64,000 nucleotides of DNA from UBA4582 sp965657335 (GCA_965657335.1 CBFHOH010000013.1:61236-125235), one strand, 5' to 3'. Positions 25,569 to 35,499 are shown, counted from the first letter of the stretch. Translations and numbers: made by a program. Notes: generated by a model from the sequence alone, not told the origin.

Positions 25569-26492
25569 ATGAAACGCCCGCAGATCTTTAGGTGGCTATC
25601 GAGTTTGATTTTTGCCACTTCCACGACTTTCCTCAATTTCGCTTTCTCAGCTGAACTGCTTCAGCATACTGTCGAGGTCGAAGGCCATCCAATGACGCTG
25701 TGGGAGAAACGCGCGCCCAAGCCAAAAGGCACTATTTTGCTGCTTCACGGCAGAACCTGGAGTGCTTTACCTGACTTCGACTTGCAAGTGGCTGGCGAAA
25801 ATCTTTCGTTTATGGATGGTCTGACAGAAAAGGGATACACAGTGTACGCACTGGACGGCAGAGGTTATGGCGGCACCCCGAGAGATCACACAGGTTGGTT
25901 AACACCGGATCGAGCTGCTCGCGATGCTGCAGCAATTCTCAGCTGGATTCAGTCACGAAACAAAGTTGCCTCACACCTGTTTGGATGGTCGTACGGATCA
26001 ATGGTTGCGCAATTAGTTGTACAGCGTTTTCCTGATCTGGTTTCTTCGATAACGTTGTTTGGATACCCTTATTACAGAGACAGGTTTGCGTCCGCGGCGC
26101 GGCTAGAATATCCGGCCAAAGCACCCGCCAAGGCCAACACCGCCCTAAACGCCGCTAGCGATTTTATAACACCGGGGTCTATAACTGATGCGGCGATTGC
26201 AGCCTATGTGAAAGCGGCACTGTCTGCTGATCCAGTGCGGGTCGATTTTAAGGATCTGCATCAATGGCAGGCGTTGGATCCAACAAAGATAAGTACGCCG
26301 CTATTATTAATACAGGCCGAATTCGACCCTCTCGCGCCGACAGAGCGCCAGGGTTACTTTTTTCAAGCTGTGGCAACTAGCAACAAATGGTGGGTGAGTT
26401 TGCCCGATGGTGACCACGCAGCCCTGTTGGAAACTCCCAGAAATAAGATGTTAGCTGTTTTAGACAACTTCATTACTAGTCTCGATTACTAG
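25569..26492 (+). CDS. Exported alpha/beta hydrolase
   Basis: This is a serine hydrolase with a predicted signal peptide (MKRPQIFRWLSSLIF..., cleaved near FAFSA). The hydrolase core has ILLLHGRTWSALPDF (oxyanion), LDGRGYGGTPRD, the nucleophile elbow FGWSYGSMVAQL, an acid in QAEFDPLAP and a His in PDGDHAALLE. The 307-residue form starts at the ATG at 25569, with GGA six bases upstream. The open frame extends back to 25437, but that extension lacks a signal peptide and looks non-coding. Substrate unknown. A beta-propeller lipoprotein gene follows 68 bp downstream and may be co-transcribed. Confidence 0.85.
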   Translation: MKRPQIFRWLSSLIFATSTTFLNFAFSAELLQHTVEVEGHPMTLWEKRAPKPKGTILLLHGRTWSALPDFDLQVAGENLSFMDGLTEKGYTVYALDGRGYGGTPRDHTGWLTPDRAARDAAAILSWIQSRNKVASHLFGWSYGSMVAQLVVQRFPDLVSSITLFGYPYYRDRFASAARLEYPAKAPAKANTALNAASDFITPGSITDAAIAAYVKAALSADPVRVDFKDLHQWQALDPTKISTPLLLIQAEFDPLAPTERQGYFFQAVATSNKWWVSLPDGDHAALLETPRNKMLAVLDNFITSLDY

Positions 26493-26560
26493 ACAAAACG
26501 CGCGCAAGCCGAGGCATATTGCCAACACCTCATTACACGAGCAAAAACGGAGCTAAATAT

Positions 26561-28210
26561 ATGAGACCATTTTTTCAATCGCAAACGACATTGCCACTTA
26601 TCGCGTTTATCTTTGCTGTTCTGGCACTTCAGAGTTGCAGCGAAAACCCAACAACGAACGCAGAAAAAAATGTGGCTGCTGCGCCTGTGCTCACCACAAT
26701 TGCAACCGGTGCAAACATCGCTGGCACCAACGGTATTGCGTTTTCCGCCGACAACAAACTGTATGCCGCTTCAGTCATTGGCTCAACCATCAGTATTATT
26801 GATCCTGACACAGGAGAAATGTTGAAAACGCTGACGGCAGAAGATGGTGTGGTCGGTCCTGACGATATCGCATTTGGTGCAGATGGATCGTATTTCTGGA
26901 CATCAATTCTCACTGGAGAAGTCGCCGGCTTTACGCCTGACGGCTACAAAGTCGTTGCAGCCCAGTTAACGCCCGGGGTCAACCCAATAACATTCTCGGA
27001 TGATGGCAGGCTTTTTGTCTCTCAGTGTTTCTTTGGCACCGGTCTGTTCGAAGTAGACCCAAAGGGGATCGCCGAGCCTCGCGTCATCGCTGAGGACTTG
27101 GGTCCAAGTTGCGGATTGAATGGCATGGACTGGGGAAGCGACGACCGTCTTTATGGTCCAAGATGGTTCCGTGGCGAAGTGGTTAGTTTCAATGTCGATG
27201 ACAATACAATGCGCCTTGAGGCAAGCGGATTTACCACGCCCGCTGCCGTGAAATTTGATAAACAAGGCATCTTGCACGTGCTTGATACTGGCACAGGTGA
27301 AATAGTTAAAGTCGAGGGAGACAAAAAAACGGTTGTTGCGTCACTTTCACAAGGCCTCGACAACTTTGCTTTCGATAAGGACAACCGTCTTTTTGTCTCA
27401 AGCTTCACCGATGGTTTTATACAAAGAGTAGAAGCCGATGGCAGTCTGACAACGCTACAACCGGGTGGCCTTGCGCATCCCGGGGGTATTACCCTGCTTA
27501 ACGGCGAATTAGTCGTCGCAGACCTGCATGCAATTCGTTTTTTTGATCCAGCCAGCGGAGAGGAAACTCAGGTTCAAAGAAATGTGCTCGGCATGGGTAA
27601 AATGGGGGGTGCTCTGAATCTCTCAACTGACAATGACAAATTAATACTGGTCTCATGGGTCGATGGTGACATCAGAGTTTGGGACCCGGTCGCGATGGAG
27701 GTCGTTGAGCGGCATGACGGACTTGCAGGTCCGGTGGCGGCCGTTCGTTATGCCGGCAAGATAATCGCAACAGAACATGGTACCAATACAATTATTGGCC
27801 TCGACAACAACGGCAGAACGCAATATATGTCAATCGACGCCCCCACTGGTCTTGCGTCCAGCGACGGCAGCCTTTACGTGACCTCCAGATCTGAGGGAAA
27901 AATTTATAAAATCGGCGCTGACAATAGCATGCTAGACGAACCAACTTTGGTAGTACAAGGGCTGACTGATCCTGAAGGCCTGACCATTGTTGGAGATGAG
28001 TTTGTCATCGTACAGGGCAGTGATGGACAAATAGTCGCAACCGATCCCAAAGGCGAAGGAAAAACTCTTGCGACTATCGCCGCGGGTACCGAGGCTGCGA
28101 CCGCTGATCAGCCACCTTCTATGGTATTTAATGGCGTCACCGCCATGCCAGACGGGACGTTGTATGCAACGGGTGAAACCAATCGTGTGCTCTATCGGTT
28201 AACCCGCTAG
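26561..28210 (+). CDS. Beta-propeller (SMP-30/NHL-like) lipoprotein
   Basis: This is a 549-residue lipoprotein with lipobox LQSC (Cys near residue 26). Its mature part is two series of YWTD/SMP-30-like blades. Repeated elements include GIAFSADNKLYAAS, DDIAFGADGSYFWTS, FDKDNRLFVSSFTDG and GVTAMPDGTLYATGE. It resembles lactonase/Vgb-type propellers, but I cannot name a substrate. The start at 26561 is chosen because CGGAGCT lies 7-13 bases upstream and it places the lipobox correctly; the frame is open back to 26519. Likely periplasmic or outer-membrane anchored. Confidence 0.84.
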   Translation: MRPFFQSQTTLPLIAFIFAVLALQSCSENPTTNAEKNVAAAPVLTTIATGANIAGTNGIAFSADNKLYAASVIGSTISIIDPDTGEMLKTLTAEDGVVGPDDIAFGADGSYFWTSILTGEVAGFTPDGYKVVAAQLTPGVNPITFSDDGRLFVSQCFFGTGLFEVDPKGIAEPRVIAEDLGPSCGLNGMDWGSDDRLYGPRWFRGEVVSFNVDDNTMRLEASGFTTPAAVKFDKQGILHVLDTGTGEIVKVEGDKKTVVASLSQGLDNFAFDKDNRLFVSSFTDGFIQRVEADGSLTTLQPGGLAHPGGITLLNGELVVADLHAIRFFDPASGEETQVQRNVLGMGKMGGALNLSTDNDKLILVSWVDGDIRVWDPVAMEVVERHDGLAGPVAAVRYAGKIIATEHGTNTIIGLDNNGRTQYMSIDAPTGLASSDGSLYVTSRSEGKIYKIGADNSMLDEPTLVVQGLTDPEGLTIVGDEFVIVQGSDGQIVATDPKGEGKTLATIAAGTEAATADQPPSMVFNGVTAMPDGTLYATGETNRVLYRLTR

Positions 28211-28249
28211 CAAACCAGCCGAGAGGACGTTTTGCTGGCCGTGCACGTT

Positions 28250-29095
28250 TTATTCGGCTGCTGATTTGTAGTCTTGGAACAGTTGGTCAAGGCGTTGCCA
28301 GACAACGCCGCCTTCGCCATTACCGACCGGCGCTCCGTTCACACTACCTACCGGCCAGACCTCATGGCCAGCGCTGCTGATAATCACTTCATCGGCAGCG
28401 TCCAACTCAGCGACGCTGATTTCTCGCTCTTCAACCGAGATTTTGTCACCTCGGGCAAGACTAAGGACCAGGTGTCGCGTAATGCCGTGCAATATCGCGT
28501 TTGAAGTCGGCGGCGTAATTAGCACCCCGTCTTTGACGATGTATACGTTCGATGCACTTGCCTCCGTCACAAAGCCATTTTTTATCAGTATTGAATCGTC
28601 AGCGCCTCGTGACACGGCTTCATTTTTGAACAATCCAGCTGCCACGAGGCTGACACTTTTTATGTGACCCTTTTGCCACCTAAAATCATCAAGCGTGATC
28701 ATTTTGTAAGGCGTGACATCCTTTCTGGAAAGCGTCGGTGCGTCATAAACCATGACCAAAACGGTTGCTGGGGTTTGCTTTGGCCAGACGTGTTCCCGGC
28801 TGGCGGAAGCACCTCGAGTAACCTGAATGTATACCAAAGCATCGTGCTCATCACTACGCTCTATCGCTTCTTCAATGAGCGCGACCCAAGTTAACTCGTC
28901 CATCGGGTTGGTGATTTTAATCTCCGCTAGACTTCGACCCAGTCGCGCCAGATGCTCTTTGAGCGTGAATGGCTTGCGCTTGTAAACCGGCACCACCTCG
29001 TAAACCCCGTCCCCAAACATGAACCCCCTGTCGAGCACGGATATTTTGGTTTCACCCATTGGATTCCATTCACCATTGAGGTAAGCGATTGACAT
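28250..29095 (-). CDS. D-amino-acid transaminase-like PLP enzyme (class IV)
   Basis: This is a fold-type IV aminotransferase of 281 residues, close to D-alanine aminotransferase. It has AYLNGEWNPMGETKISVLDRGFMFGD at the start (shown in part), a GHIKSVSLVAAG segment with the PLP lysine, the phosphate-binding FVTEASASNVYIV, and NAILHGITRHLVL. The usual Asp before IKS in D-alanine aminotransferase is His here. It interconverts D-amino acids and 2-oxo acids, giving D-Glu or D-Ala for the cell wall, unless it is a branched-chain or 4-amino-4-deoxychorismate relative. The ATG at the complement of 29093-29095 fits the family N-terminus; an in-frame start 11 codons upstream is possible. Confidence 0.86.
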   Translation of the reverse strand: MSIAYLNGEWNPMGETKISVLDRGFMFGDGVYEVVPVYKRKPFTLKEHLARLGRSLAEIKITNPMDELTWVALIEEAIERSDEHDALVYIQVTRGASASREHVWPKQTPATVLVMVYDAPTLSRKDVTPYKMITLDDFRWQKGHIKSVSLVAAGLFKNEAVSRGADDSILIKNGFVTEASASNVYIVKDGVLITPPTSNAILHGITRHLVLSLARGDKISVEEREISVAELDAADEVIISSAGHEVWPVGSVNGAPVGNGEGGVVWQRLDQLFQDYKSAAE

Positions 29096-29221
29096 AATGT
29101 CGCCCTTGACGCTGTGAGTTTCGACCACAGTATACAGAGGACCTATGACTGCTGCACTCGTGATATTCTCTGTTGCTACTTAGGCATTGTTGTACGCACC
29201 GTTGAGGAGAGAATCGTTAAC

Positions 29222-32200
29222 ATGAAGAAGCTACTGATCGCCAACCGCGGCGAAATCGCCATTCGCATTGCGCGCGCCGCCGCAGAACTTGGCATAGAAA
29301 CCGTTGCCGTCTATCCCTCAGACGATGAGCGCACGCTGCACGTCAAAAAGACCGATGAGCAGATCCAACTACCTGGCACAGGGGTTGCCGCATATCTTGA
29401 TTCACAGGCGATCATAGACGCGGCCAAAGCAACCCACTGCGACGCGGTTCACCCCGGATACGGCTTCCTTAGCGAAAATGTCGAATTTGCAACTCTCTGC
29501 GAACAGAGTGATCTGATTTTTGTTGGCCCTACACCCTTGCAGTTATCTCTGTTCGGAGACAAGTCCTCAGCAAGACAGCTTGCAGTAAACTGCCAAGTGC
29601 CTGTTGTTCCCGGCACCAATGAAAAAACGAGCCTCGCTCAAGCGCTCGATTTTTATCAGTCACTGCAAAAAACAACCAACAGTGAAAATCCATCTATGCT
29701 CATCAAGGCAATTGCCGGCGGCGGCGGTCGCGGCATGCGGCAGGTGCATACGTTGGACGCCGTTCGTGCCGAATACGAGCGCTGCGAAAGTGAAGCAATG
29801 ACTGCTTTCGGTGAAAGCGGACTTTACATGGAAGCATTGATTGAACACGCCAAACATATTGAGATTCAAGTTATAGGCGATGGCAGTAACGTCACCCACC
29901 TTTGGGAAAGAGAATGCAGCGTCCAACGCAACCATCAGAAAATCGTCGAAATCGCGCCCGCCCCCTCACTCGAGCCCGCGCTGCGACAGCGGCTTATCGA
30001 CGCGGCACTAACGATGGCAAAAAGATCCGGACTCAAGAGCCTCACGACATTTGAGTTTTTAGTCGACCTTGACGCACCCGGTAATTTCTATTTTATTGAA
30101 GCTAACCCGAGACTGCAGGTTGAACATACGGTAACGGAAGAGGTCACAAACACCGATCTCGTACAGGCGCAACTCGGCCTTGCTATGGGTAAAAGTATCC
30201 AGCAGGTCGGTCTCGAACTGGCACCTGAATTACCAAAAGGATTTGCCATACAATGCCGCGTTAACATGGAAACCCTGATGAACGATGGCATGTTCAAGCC
30301 TTCAGGAGGCACGATTAGTGTCTTTGAACCGCCCACAGGTGCAGGCATTAGAATCGATAGCTTCGCTTATGCTGGGTACGCGACGTCGCCGAGATATGAC
30401 TCATTACTAGCAAAACTCGTGACGTTTACTCCGGGGAGCGATTTTACTGTTGCCGCAAGAAAGGCCTATCGAGCATGCTCAGAATTTAGAATTGAAGGCT
30501 TAGCTACCAACCTCCCTTTTATACTCAATCTGCTTTCCAGCACCGATTTTGAATCCAATACTATTTACACCCGCTACGTTGACGATCATCTGCTTGAACT
30601 TGCCGGAACCAGAAATCATACCGCGAGATATGTACAGCAAAACAATCCCGCAACTGCAGAACAACCCTCACAGACCCTAACAACCATTCCCCCCGGTACA
30701 GCCGGGCTTAACGCACCTCTGCAGGGCACAATCATCGAGATTAACATCGATGAAGGTGATGAAGTTTACAAAGGGCAACAAGTGCTCATTATGGATGCCA
30801 TGAAAATGGAGCACGTGATCAGCGCGCCGACCAGCGGGATTGTCAAATCTCTGCTGGTGATGCCTAACGAGGCAGTAAACGAAGACCATCTGTTACTGCT
30901 CATTGAGGAGGCCAACGTTTCGGTCAAAGAGATGGCTTCTAGCACAACGCTTGATATTGACCATATCCGGCCAGATCTCGCCGAGGCAAAGGAGCGACTC
31001 GCCTTTGGCTTAGATGCATCAAGACCGGAGGCTGTTGCCAAACGACACGGCACCAACCACAGAACTGCGGAAGAAAACCTTAACGACTTGTTAGACCCGG
31101 GCACATACATAGAATACGGTTCACTAACGATCGCAGCGCAACGCCGAAGACGTAAAGTCGATGACCTTATGCGGAACACCGCTCGGGATGGCATGATTAC
31201 CGGCATTGGCAGTGTCAATGCCGAGTACTTCGCAGGCCAGACACCTGAAGTAAACACCCAGTGTGTCGTCATGTCTTATGACTACATGGTGCTAGCCGGC
31301 ACACAAGGACTGCAGAATCATCGTAAGAAAGATCGCATGTTTGAACTGGCAAAGGAACTTCGGCTCCCTGTTGTGCTCATCGCTGAAGGTGGCGGTGGTC
31401 GTCCCGGAGACACTGATGGCGCTGGTATTGCTGGTCTCGACTGCCTCGCGTTTCAGCTTTACGGTGACCTCAGTGGACTGGTACCGCGCATCGGCATTAC
31501 CACGGGCCGCTGTTTTGCCGGCAACGCAGCGTTGTTAGGCGCAAGCGACGTCATTATCGCAACCGAGGACTCCAACATCGGCATGGGCGGCCCAGCCATG
31601 ATTGAGGGCGGCGGCTTGGGCATTTTCACGCCAGATGATGTAGGACCGATGGATGTTCAGGTACCCAATGGCGTGGTTGACATCGCGGTTAAAGACGAAG
31701 CCGAAGCCATGCGAGCGGCAAAAAAGTACCTGTCCTATTTTCAGGGTCGAAATACAGAGTGGTCTTGTGGTGACCAACGTTTACTGCGCTCTGCAATTCC
31801 CGAGAACAGACTCAGAATTTATGATATTCGCGCAGTCATTAATGCGTTGGCAGATACGGATTCGGTACTCGAGCTTAGAGAACACTTTGGTCTCGGTATG
31901 ATCACAGCCTTTGCCAGAATCGAGGGACATCCCATTGGTATTATCGCCAACAACCCCGAGTTTCTTTCCGGTGCGATTGATAGTGACGGTGCCGATAAGG
32001 CTGCTAGATTCCTACAGCTCTGTGACGCATTTGATATTCCCATACTGAGTTTATGTGATACACCGGGCATCATGGTGGGTCCGGAAATCGAAAAAACAGC
32101 GCTGGTGCGTCATGCCGCAAGAATGTTTGTTACCGGCTCCAGCATCACTGTGCCATTTTTTACTATTGTTTTACGAAAAGGATACGGATTGGGCGCCCAG

Positions 32201-32533
32201 GCGATGGCAGGCGGCGGATTTAAGGCCTCAGTGTTCACGGTCACTTGGCCGACCGGTGAGTTCGGCGGCATGGGGCTAGAGGGAGCGGTGAAACTTGGCT
32301 ATAAAAAAGAACTCGAAGCGATCGAGGACCCGGAGGAACGCGAAAAGTCATATCAGGAACGGGTCGAGCTTATGTACAATCGGGGAAAAGCCGTTAATTA
32401 CGCCACTGCTTTCGAGTTAGACGAGGTTATCGATCCAAGAGATTCAAGGCATTGGATTGTGGCCGGATTAAAATCCGCACCAAAACCGGCGCCTAGAAAT
32501 GGTAAGAAAAGACCGTTTATTGATACTTGGTAG
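29222..32533 (+). CDS. Single-chain biotin-dependent acyl-CoA carboxylase (BC-BCCP-CT fusion)
   Basis: This 1103-residue enzyme holds a biotin carboxylase (1 to ~450; LIANRGEIAIRI, GGGGRGMRQV near 166, FIEANPRLQVEHTVTE), a biotinyl domain with MDAMKMEH (biotin Lys528) and a carboxyltransferase (~570-1103; EGGGGRPGD, CDTPGIMVGPE, RKGYGLGAQAMAGG). It carboxylates an acyl-CoA with ATP and bicarbonate. The one-chain layout resembles the long-chain acyl-CoA carboxylases (LCC) of mycobacteria and some proteobacteria rather than split AccABCD or PCC/MCC. ATG 29222 is chosen because the family N-terminus MKKLLIANRG begins there and GAGGAGA lies upstream. A divergent promoter is expected in 29096-29221. 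Confidence 0.92.
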   Translation: MKKLLIANRGEIAIRIARAAAELGIETVAVYPSDDERTLHVKKTDEQIQLPGTGVAAYLDSQAIIDAAKATHCDAVHPGYGFLSENVEFATLCEQSDLIFVGPTPLQLSLFGDKSSARQLAVNCQVPVVPGTNEKTSLAQALDFYQSLQKTTNSENPSMLIKAIAGGGGRGMRQVHTLDAVRAEYERCESEAMTAFGESGLYMEALIEHAKHIEIQVIGDGSNVTHLWERECSVQRNHQKIVEIAPAPSLEPALRQRLIDAALTMAKRSGLKSLTTFEFLVDLDAPGNFYFIEANPRLQVEHTVTEEVTNTDLVQAQLGLAMGKSIQQVGLELAPELPKGFAIQCRVNMETLMNDGMFKPSGGTISVFEPPTGAGIRIDSFAYAGYATSPRYDSLLAKLVTFTPGSDFTVAARKAYRACSEFRIEGLATNLPFILNLLSSTDFESNTIYTRYVDDHLLELAGTRNHTARYVQQNNPATAEQPSQTLTTIPPGTAGLNAPLQGTIIEINIDEGDEVYKGQQVLIMDAMKMEHVISAPTSGIVKSLLVMPNEAVNEDHLLLLIEEANVSVKEMASSTTLDIDHIRPDLAEAKERLAFGLDASRPEAVAKRHGTNHRTAEENLNDLLDPGTYIEYGSLTIAAQRRRRKVDDLMRNTARDGMITGIGSVNAEYFAGQTPEVNTQCVVMSYDYMVLAGTQGLQNHRKKDRMFELAKELRLPVVLIAEGGGGRPGDTDGAGIAGLDCLAFQLYGDLSGLVPRIGITTGRCFAGNAALLGASDVIIATEDSNIGMGGPAMIEGGGLGIFTPDDVGPMDVQVPNGVVDIAVKDEAEAMRAAKKYLSYFQGRNTEWSCGDQRLLRSAIPENRLRIYDIRAVINALADTDSVLELREHFGLGMITAFARIEGHPIGIIANNPEFLSGAIDSDGADKAARFLQLCDAFDIPILSLCDTPGIMVGPEIEKTALVRHAARMFVTGSSITVPFFTIVLRKGYGLGAQAMAGGGFKASVFTVTWPTGEFGGMGLEGAVKLGYKKELEAIEDPEEREKSYQERVELMYNRGKAVNYATAFELDEVIDPRDSRHWIVAGLKSAPKPAPRNGKKRPFIDTW

Positions 32534-32637
32534 ATAACCGCCGGGCTCTCACGCTGTTCGCAAGAGGCAAAACGGGTCAAGCGTTGGTAGCCCGTGCGAT
32601 GCGGGTTCACCGAGGCTGCCAGACCCCATCAACGGTG

Positions 32638-32660
32638 CGATTCCCCAACAAGGGGAATCG
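32638..32660. other. Perfect 9-bp stem-loop between convergent genes
   Basis: CGATTCCCC (32638-32646) pairs with GGGGAATCG (32652-32660) around a 5-base loop. It lies between the ends of the acyl-CoA carboxylase and NhaC genes. There is no T-tract on either strand, so it is not a classical intrinsic terminator. A second short hairpin (CCCG...CGGG) lies about 45 bp to the left. It may protect 3' ends or be a degenerate terminator. Confidence 0.5.
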
Positions 32661-32678
32661 AATCAAAATCATAGACTG

Positions 32679-34169
32679 CTATGTCACGTTTCTTCGCAGG
32701 CAAAGATGCAACACAATCACGAGCAAGACTATCGCCAGCGGCAATACCAAACCAGACTCGTATATACCTGCTGCACCAAAAGCCAACAACGCAACAAATC
32801 CGGTCACGGCTGCGTAAGCACCCTGCGTTGTGACATGCGCGAGATGGCTGCATTCCGCTCCGGCAGAGGCTAGCACGGTTGTGTCCGAAATGGGCGATAC
32901 ATGATCACCAAACAAACCACCGCTAAGCACGGCCGCAATCGTCAGATACATGGATGCATTGAGCTCGAACCCTACCGGCACCGCAATCGCCATAAGAATT
33001 GCGAACGTACCATAAGATGAGCCAGTAGACAGTGAAATGAGCGCGCCCAAGACAAAAACAATCATCGGAAAGTACATCGGAGAAACTGATCCCGAAATGA
33101 TCGAAGCGAGGTAATCAGCCGTATGGATGTCTTTGGTGACCGAACTTAACGACCAGGCCAACACCAGTACAATTGATATGTAGACAAGAGACTCAGCGCC
33201 TTTAATAAAGATTGCTAGCGACTCAGTGTATGAAACCGACTGATAACGTCGCATCATTTCCATACAGGTAAAAGAGGCGGAGATATAAGCAATGATTAAA
33301 GTCGACCTGATATGGACACCCGAGATTCCGCCATGCGTTGCATGCCAAGTGATCAACCCGCCAACAAGTACAAGCATCACTGCCAACGGGTAGAGAAAAA
33401 TACTAATCTGATTAGTCTCACCAGCACGTTGATTTGCCAGTTGCACTTGTTCAAGCTCGCTGGCTTTTTCTTCGACGCGCGCACGATATTGCATCTGGGT
33501 TGTTCGCATTGGACCAAACTCCTTGCCAGATAAGACAATAATCGGCACCGACGCTAGTGCCAAGAACGCATAGAATTGGTAGGGAATGACATTGATCAAT
33601 ACACTGAACGCATTTTCTTCGAGATCAATTTCCAGATAGGCACGCTCAATTAGAGACATAATGTAAGCTCCCCAACCGATAAAGGGGATGAGAATACTAA
33701 TGGGTGAAGAGGTGGTATCCAGAATGTATGCCAATTTTTCGCGGCAAATCTTAAACTCATCAAACAAAGTTCGATAGAGAGGACCAACAATCAAGCTATT
33801 ACCCGAATCCGTGAAAAATATACCCACACCTGTTAGCCATGCTAACAATTGTGCTTTGGCACCACTCGTCACGACCTCGCTCATCCTTCTGGCAAAGGCG
33901 CCAGCGCCGCCGGAGACTTCCAACAATTTCACAAATCCGCCAATGACAAAAATTGTGAGGATAACCTGCACCTGTGTACCGCTGGCAACCTCCTGCAAAA
34001 TCTGATTTTCAACAGCATCTAACACGGCAGCAAAAGGATTAAAATCAGCGATGATTAACGAACCGCTAAAAATGCCACAGGCGAGTGCAAAAAGGACATT
34101 TCTACTATAAAGAGCGACTGCAATTGTCAGTAGCGGAGGTACCAGAGATAAAGCGCCATAGCCTTCCAT
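32679..34169 (-). CDS. NhaC-family Na+/H+ antiporter
   Basis: This is a 496-residue inner-membrane protein with about 11-12 hydrophobic segments. Family landmarks are GIFFTDSGNSLIVGPLYR, TSSPISILIPFIGWGAY, SLSTGSSYGTFAILMAIAVP and the late GGLFGDHVSPISDTTVLAS, which carry the conserved polar and acidic residues of NhaC transporters. It should exchange Na+ for H+, although NhaC relatives can also exchange organic ions such as malate/lactate, so an amino-acid-linked substrate is possible given its neighbours. Its ATG is one base after the stop of the FAD oxidase gene, showing tight coupling. Confidence 0.88.
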   Translation of the reverse strand: MEGYGALSLVPPLLTIAVALYSRNVLFALACGIFSGSLIIADFNPFAAVLDAVENQILQEVASGTQVQVILTIFVIGGFVKLLEVSGGAGAFARRMSEVVTSGAKAQLLAWLTGVGIFFTDSGNSLIVGPLYRTLFDEFKICREKLAYILDTTSSPISILIPFIGWGAYIMSLIERAYLEIDLEENAFSVLINVIPYQFYAFLALASVPIIVLSGKEFGPMRTTQMQYRARVEEKASELEQVQLANQRAGETNQISIFLYPLAVMLVLVGGLITWHATHGGISGVHIRSTLIIAYISASFTCMEMMRRYQSVSYTESLAIFIKGAESLVYISIVLVLAWSLSSVTKDIHTADYLASIISGSVSPMYFPMIVFVLGALISLSTGSSYGTFAILMAIAVPVGFELNASMYLTIAAVLSGGLFGDHVSPISDTTVLASAGAECSHLAHVTTQGAYAAVTGFVALLAFGAAGIYESGLVLPLAIVLLVIVLHLCLRRNVT

Positions 34170-34170
34170 G

Positions 34171-35499
34171 TTACCACCCCAACGTATCTGCTATCCTGTG
34201 CCAACCCAATACCCAAGGCATAAACCAGGGGTTTCCAAAATATAACGGGTGAGATTTAAATTCCAGATCATCAAAGGAGGTTGCCCCCTCCGGCGACCCT
34301 ATGATTTTCAAGCCCAGCTTTCTTCCGAAGTAACTCGAGCGTGCCACTCCCGAACCGCAATAGCCCATTGCGTACCAAGCGTTACCCATATGACCAAGAT
34401 GAGGCGTGTGATCAAAAGTATAGGCGACCAGCCCCGACCACACATGACTGACGCCCACTTTTTCTAGCTCGGGGTAGACTTGAACCAATGCCTGCTTCAA
34501 TTCGCGCACGTTTGCTTTAGGATCATCATTCAAGCCTGAGGCTCGCCCGCCAAACAGAATGCGAGTACCATCTGGTGATGGTCTGTAATATGCAACTAAC
34601 CGACGACTATCTCCATATAGCCTTTTTTTCGGCATCAGCCGGCTGATCAGCTCTGCAGGTAGTTGTTCCGTTGCGATCATCGCGCTGCGCAGTGGCAATA
34701 CTCGACGCCTCAACGCAGGGGCAACCTTACCAGTATAGCCATTCGTACAAACAGCGACCTGCTCTGCTTTTACCTCTTGCCGCACACCCCCTCGACTTGT
34801 GGTTAGAATCAGTCCAGTGCCAGATTTTATAAAATCGACGACCTGAGTCTCTGCGTATATTTTTACACCCGCCTCTCGCACACGCCTAACGAGCCCATCG
34901 TGGTATTTAGCAGGATGCAGGCCGGCATCATCATGATAAACAATACCGCCATGAAAAAGCTGAGAACCCGTCTCAGACCTCTGATCACTCTGAGGCACCA
35001 TTTCACCACTCACTCCGATCGTTTGCTTCAACAGTTCGAGTTCAGAGGCCATCGCATCAAAATGAGCCGGTTTCAGCGCACCACGAAACCGGCCAACCCG
35101 AGAAAAATCGGCGTCGATATTTTCATCGTTCAAGAACCCTTCAAGATAGTCGATAAACCCGAGGCTTTCTTTCAGAATCGCATGAGCCCGATCGGTACCA
35201 AACTTGTTTTTTAGGCCCATCACCCCGAGTTTGTGAAAACTGGGTCCAACCATTCCGCCATTGAGCGTACTCGCACCACCACCCAACTGCCCGGCTTCAA
35301 ACACAGCGACGTTAACGCCATTCCTTGCCAGCACAAGCGCCGTATTCAAGCCGCTATAACCTGCGCCAATGACTGCCACTTCAATATTAGCGGGTAATCC
35401 ACGCGCCTCACGTGCAGGTCTAGGCGCTTCTTCCCACCAGAAGGGCGCATTGCTGACACTGTTTTTTCCAGAATTTATCGAAGGTGAACGCTTCATCAC
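34171..35499 (-). CDS. DAO-family FAD-dependent oxidoreductase (PuuB-like)
   Basis: This 442-residue flavoprotein has the FAD Rossmann loop VAVIGAGYSGLNTALVLARNG near residues 41-62, a second FAD motif TLNGGMVGPSF, and an ending MGYCGSGVARSSYFGRKLG typical of gamma-glutamylputrescine oxidase and related DAO enzymes. The N-terminal FWWEEAPRP is also usual in that subgroup. It probably oxidises an amine or amino acid to an imine, giving H2O2. The N-terminus is cytoplasmic. It is coupled to the NhaC gene (one base apart), suggesting that the antiporter serves the same substrate. Confidence 0.87.
   Translation of the reverse strand: MMKRSPSINSGKNSVSNAPFWWEEAPRPAREARGLPANIEVAVIGAGYSGLNTALVLARNGVNVAVFEAGQLGGGASTLNGGMVGPSFHKLGVMGLKNKFGTDRAHAILKESLGFIDYLEGFLNDENIDADFSRVGRFRGALKPAHFDAMASELELLKQTIGVSGEMVPQSDQRSETGSQLFHGGIVYHDDAGLHPAKYHDGLVRRVREAGVKIYAETQVVDFIKSGTGLILTTSRGGVRQEVKAEQVAVCTNGYTGKVAPALRRRVLPLRSAMIATEQLPAELISRLMPKKRLYGDSRRLVAYYRPSPDGTRILFGGRASGLNDDPKANVRELKQALVQVYPELEKVGVSHVWSGLVAYTFDHTPHLGHMGNAWYAMGYCGSGVARSSYFGRKLGLKIIGSPEGATSFDDLEFKSHPLYFGNPWFMPWVLGWHRIADTLGW

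Noticed and set aside
30766..31272. 168-codon minus-strand frame
   Set aside because: It is antisense to the carboxylase gene, which has continuous family similarity there.
32638..32660. T-arm of a tRNA-like element
   Set aside because: The stem is nine pairs with a five-base loop and no acceptor, D or anticodon arms can be built around it.
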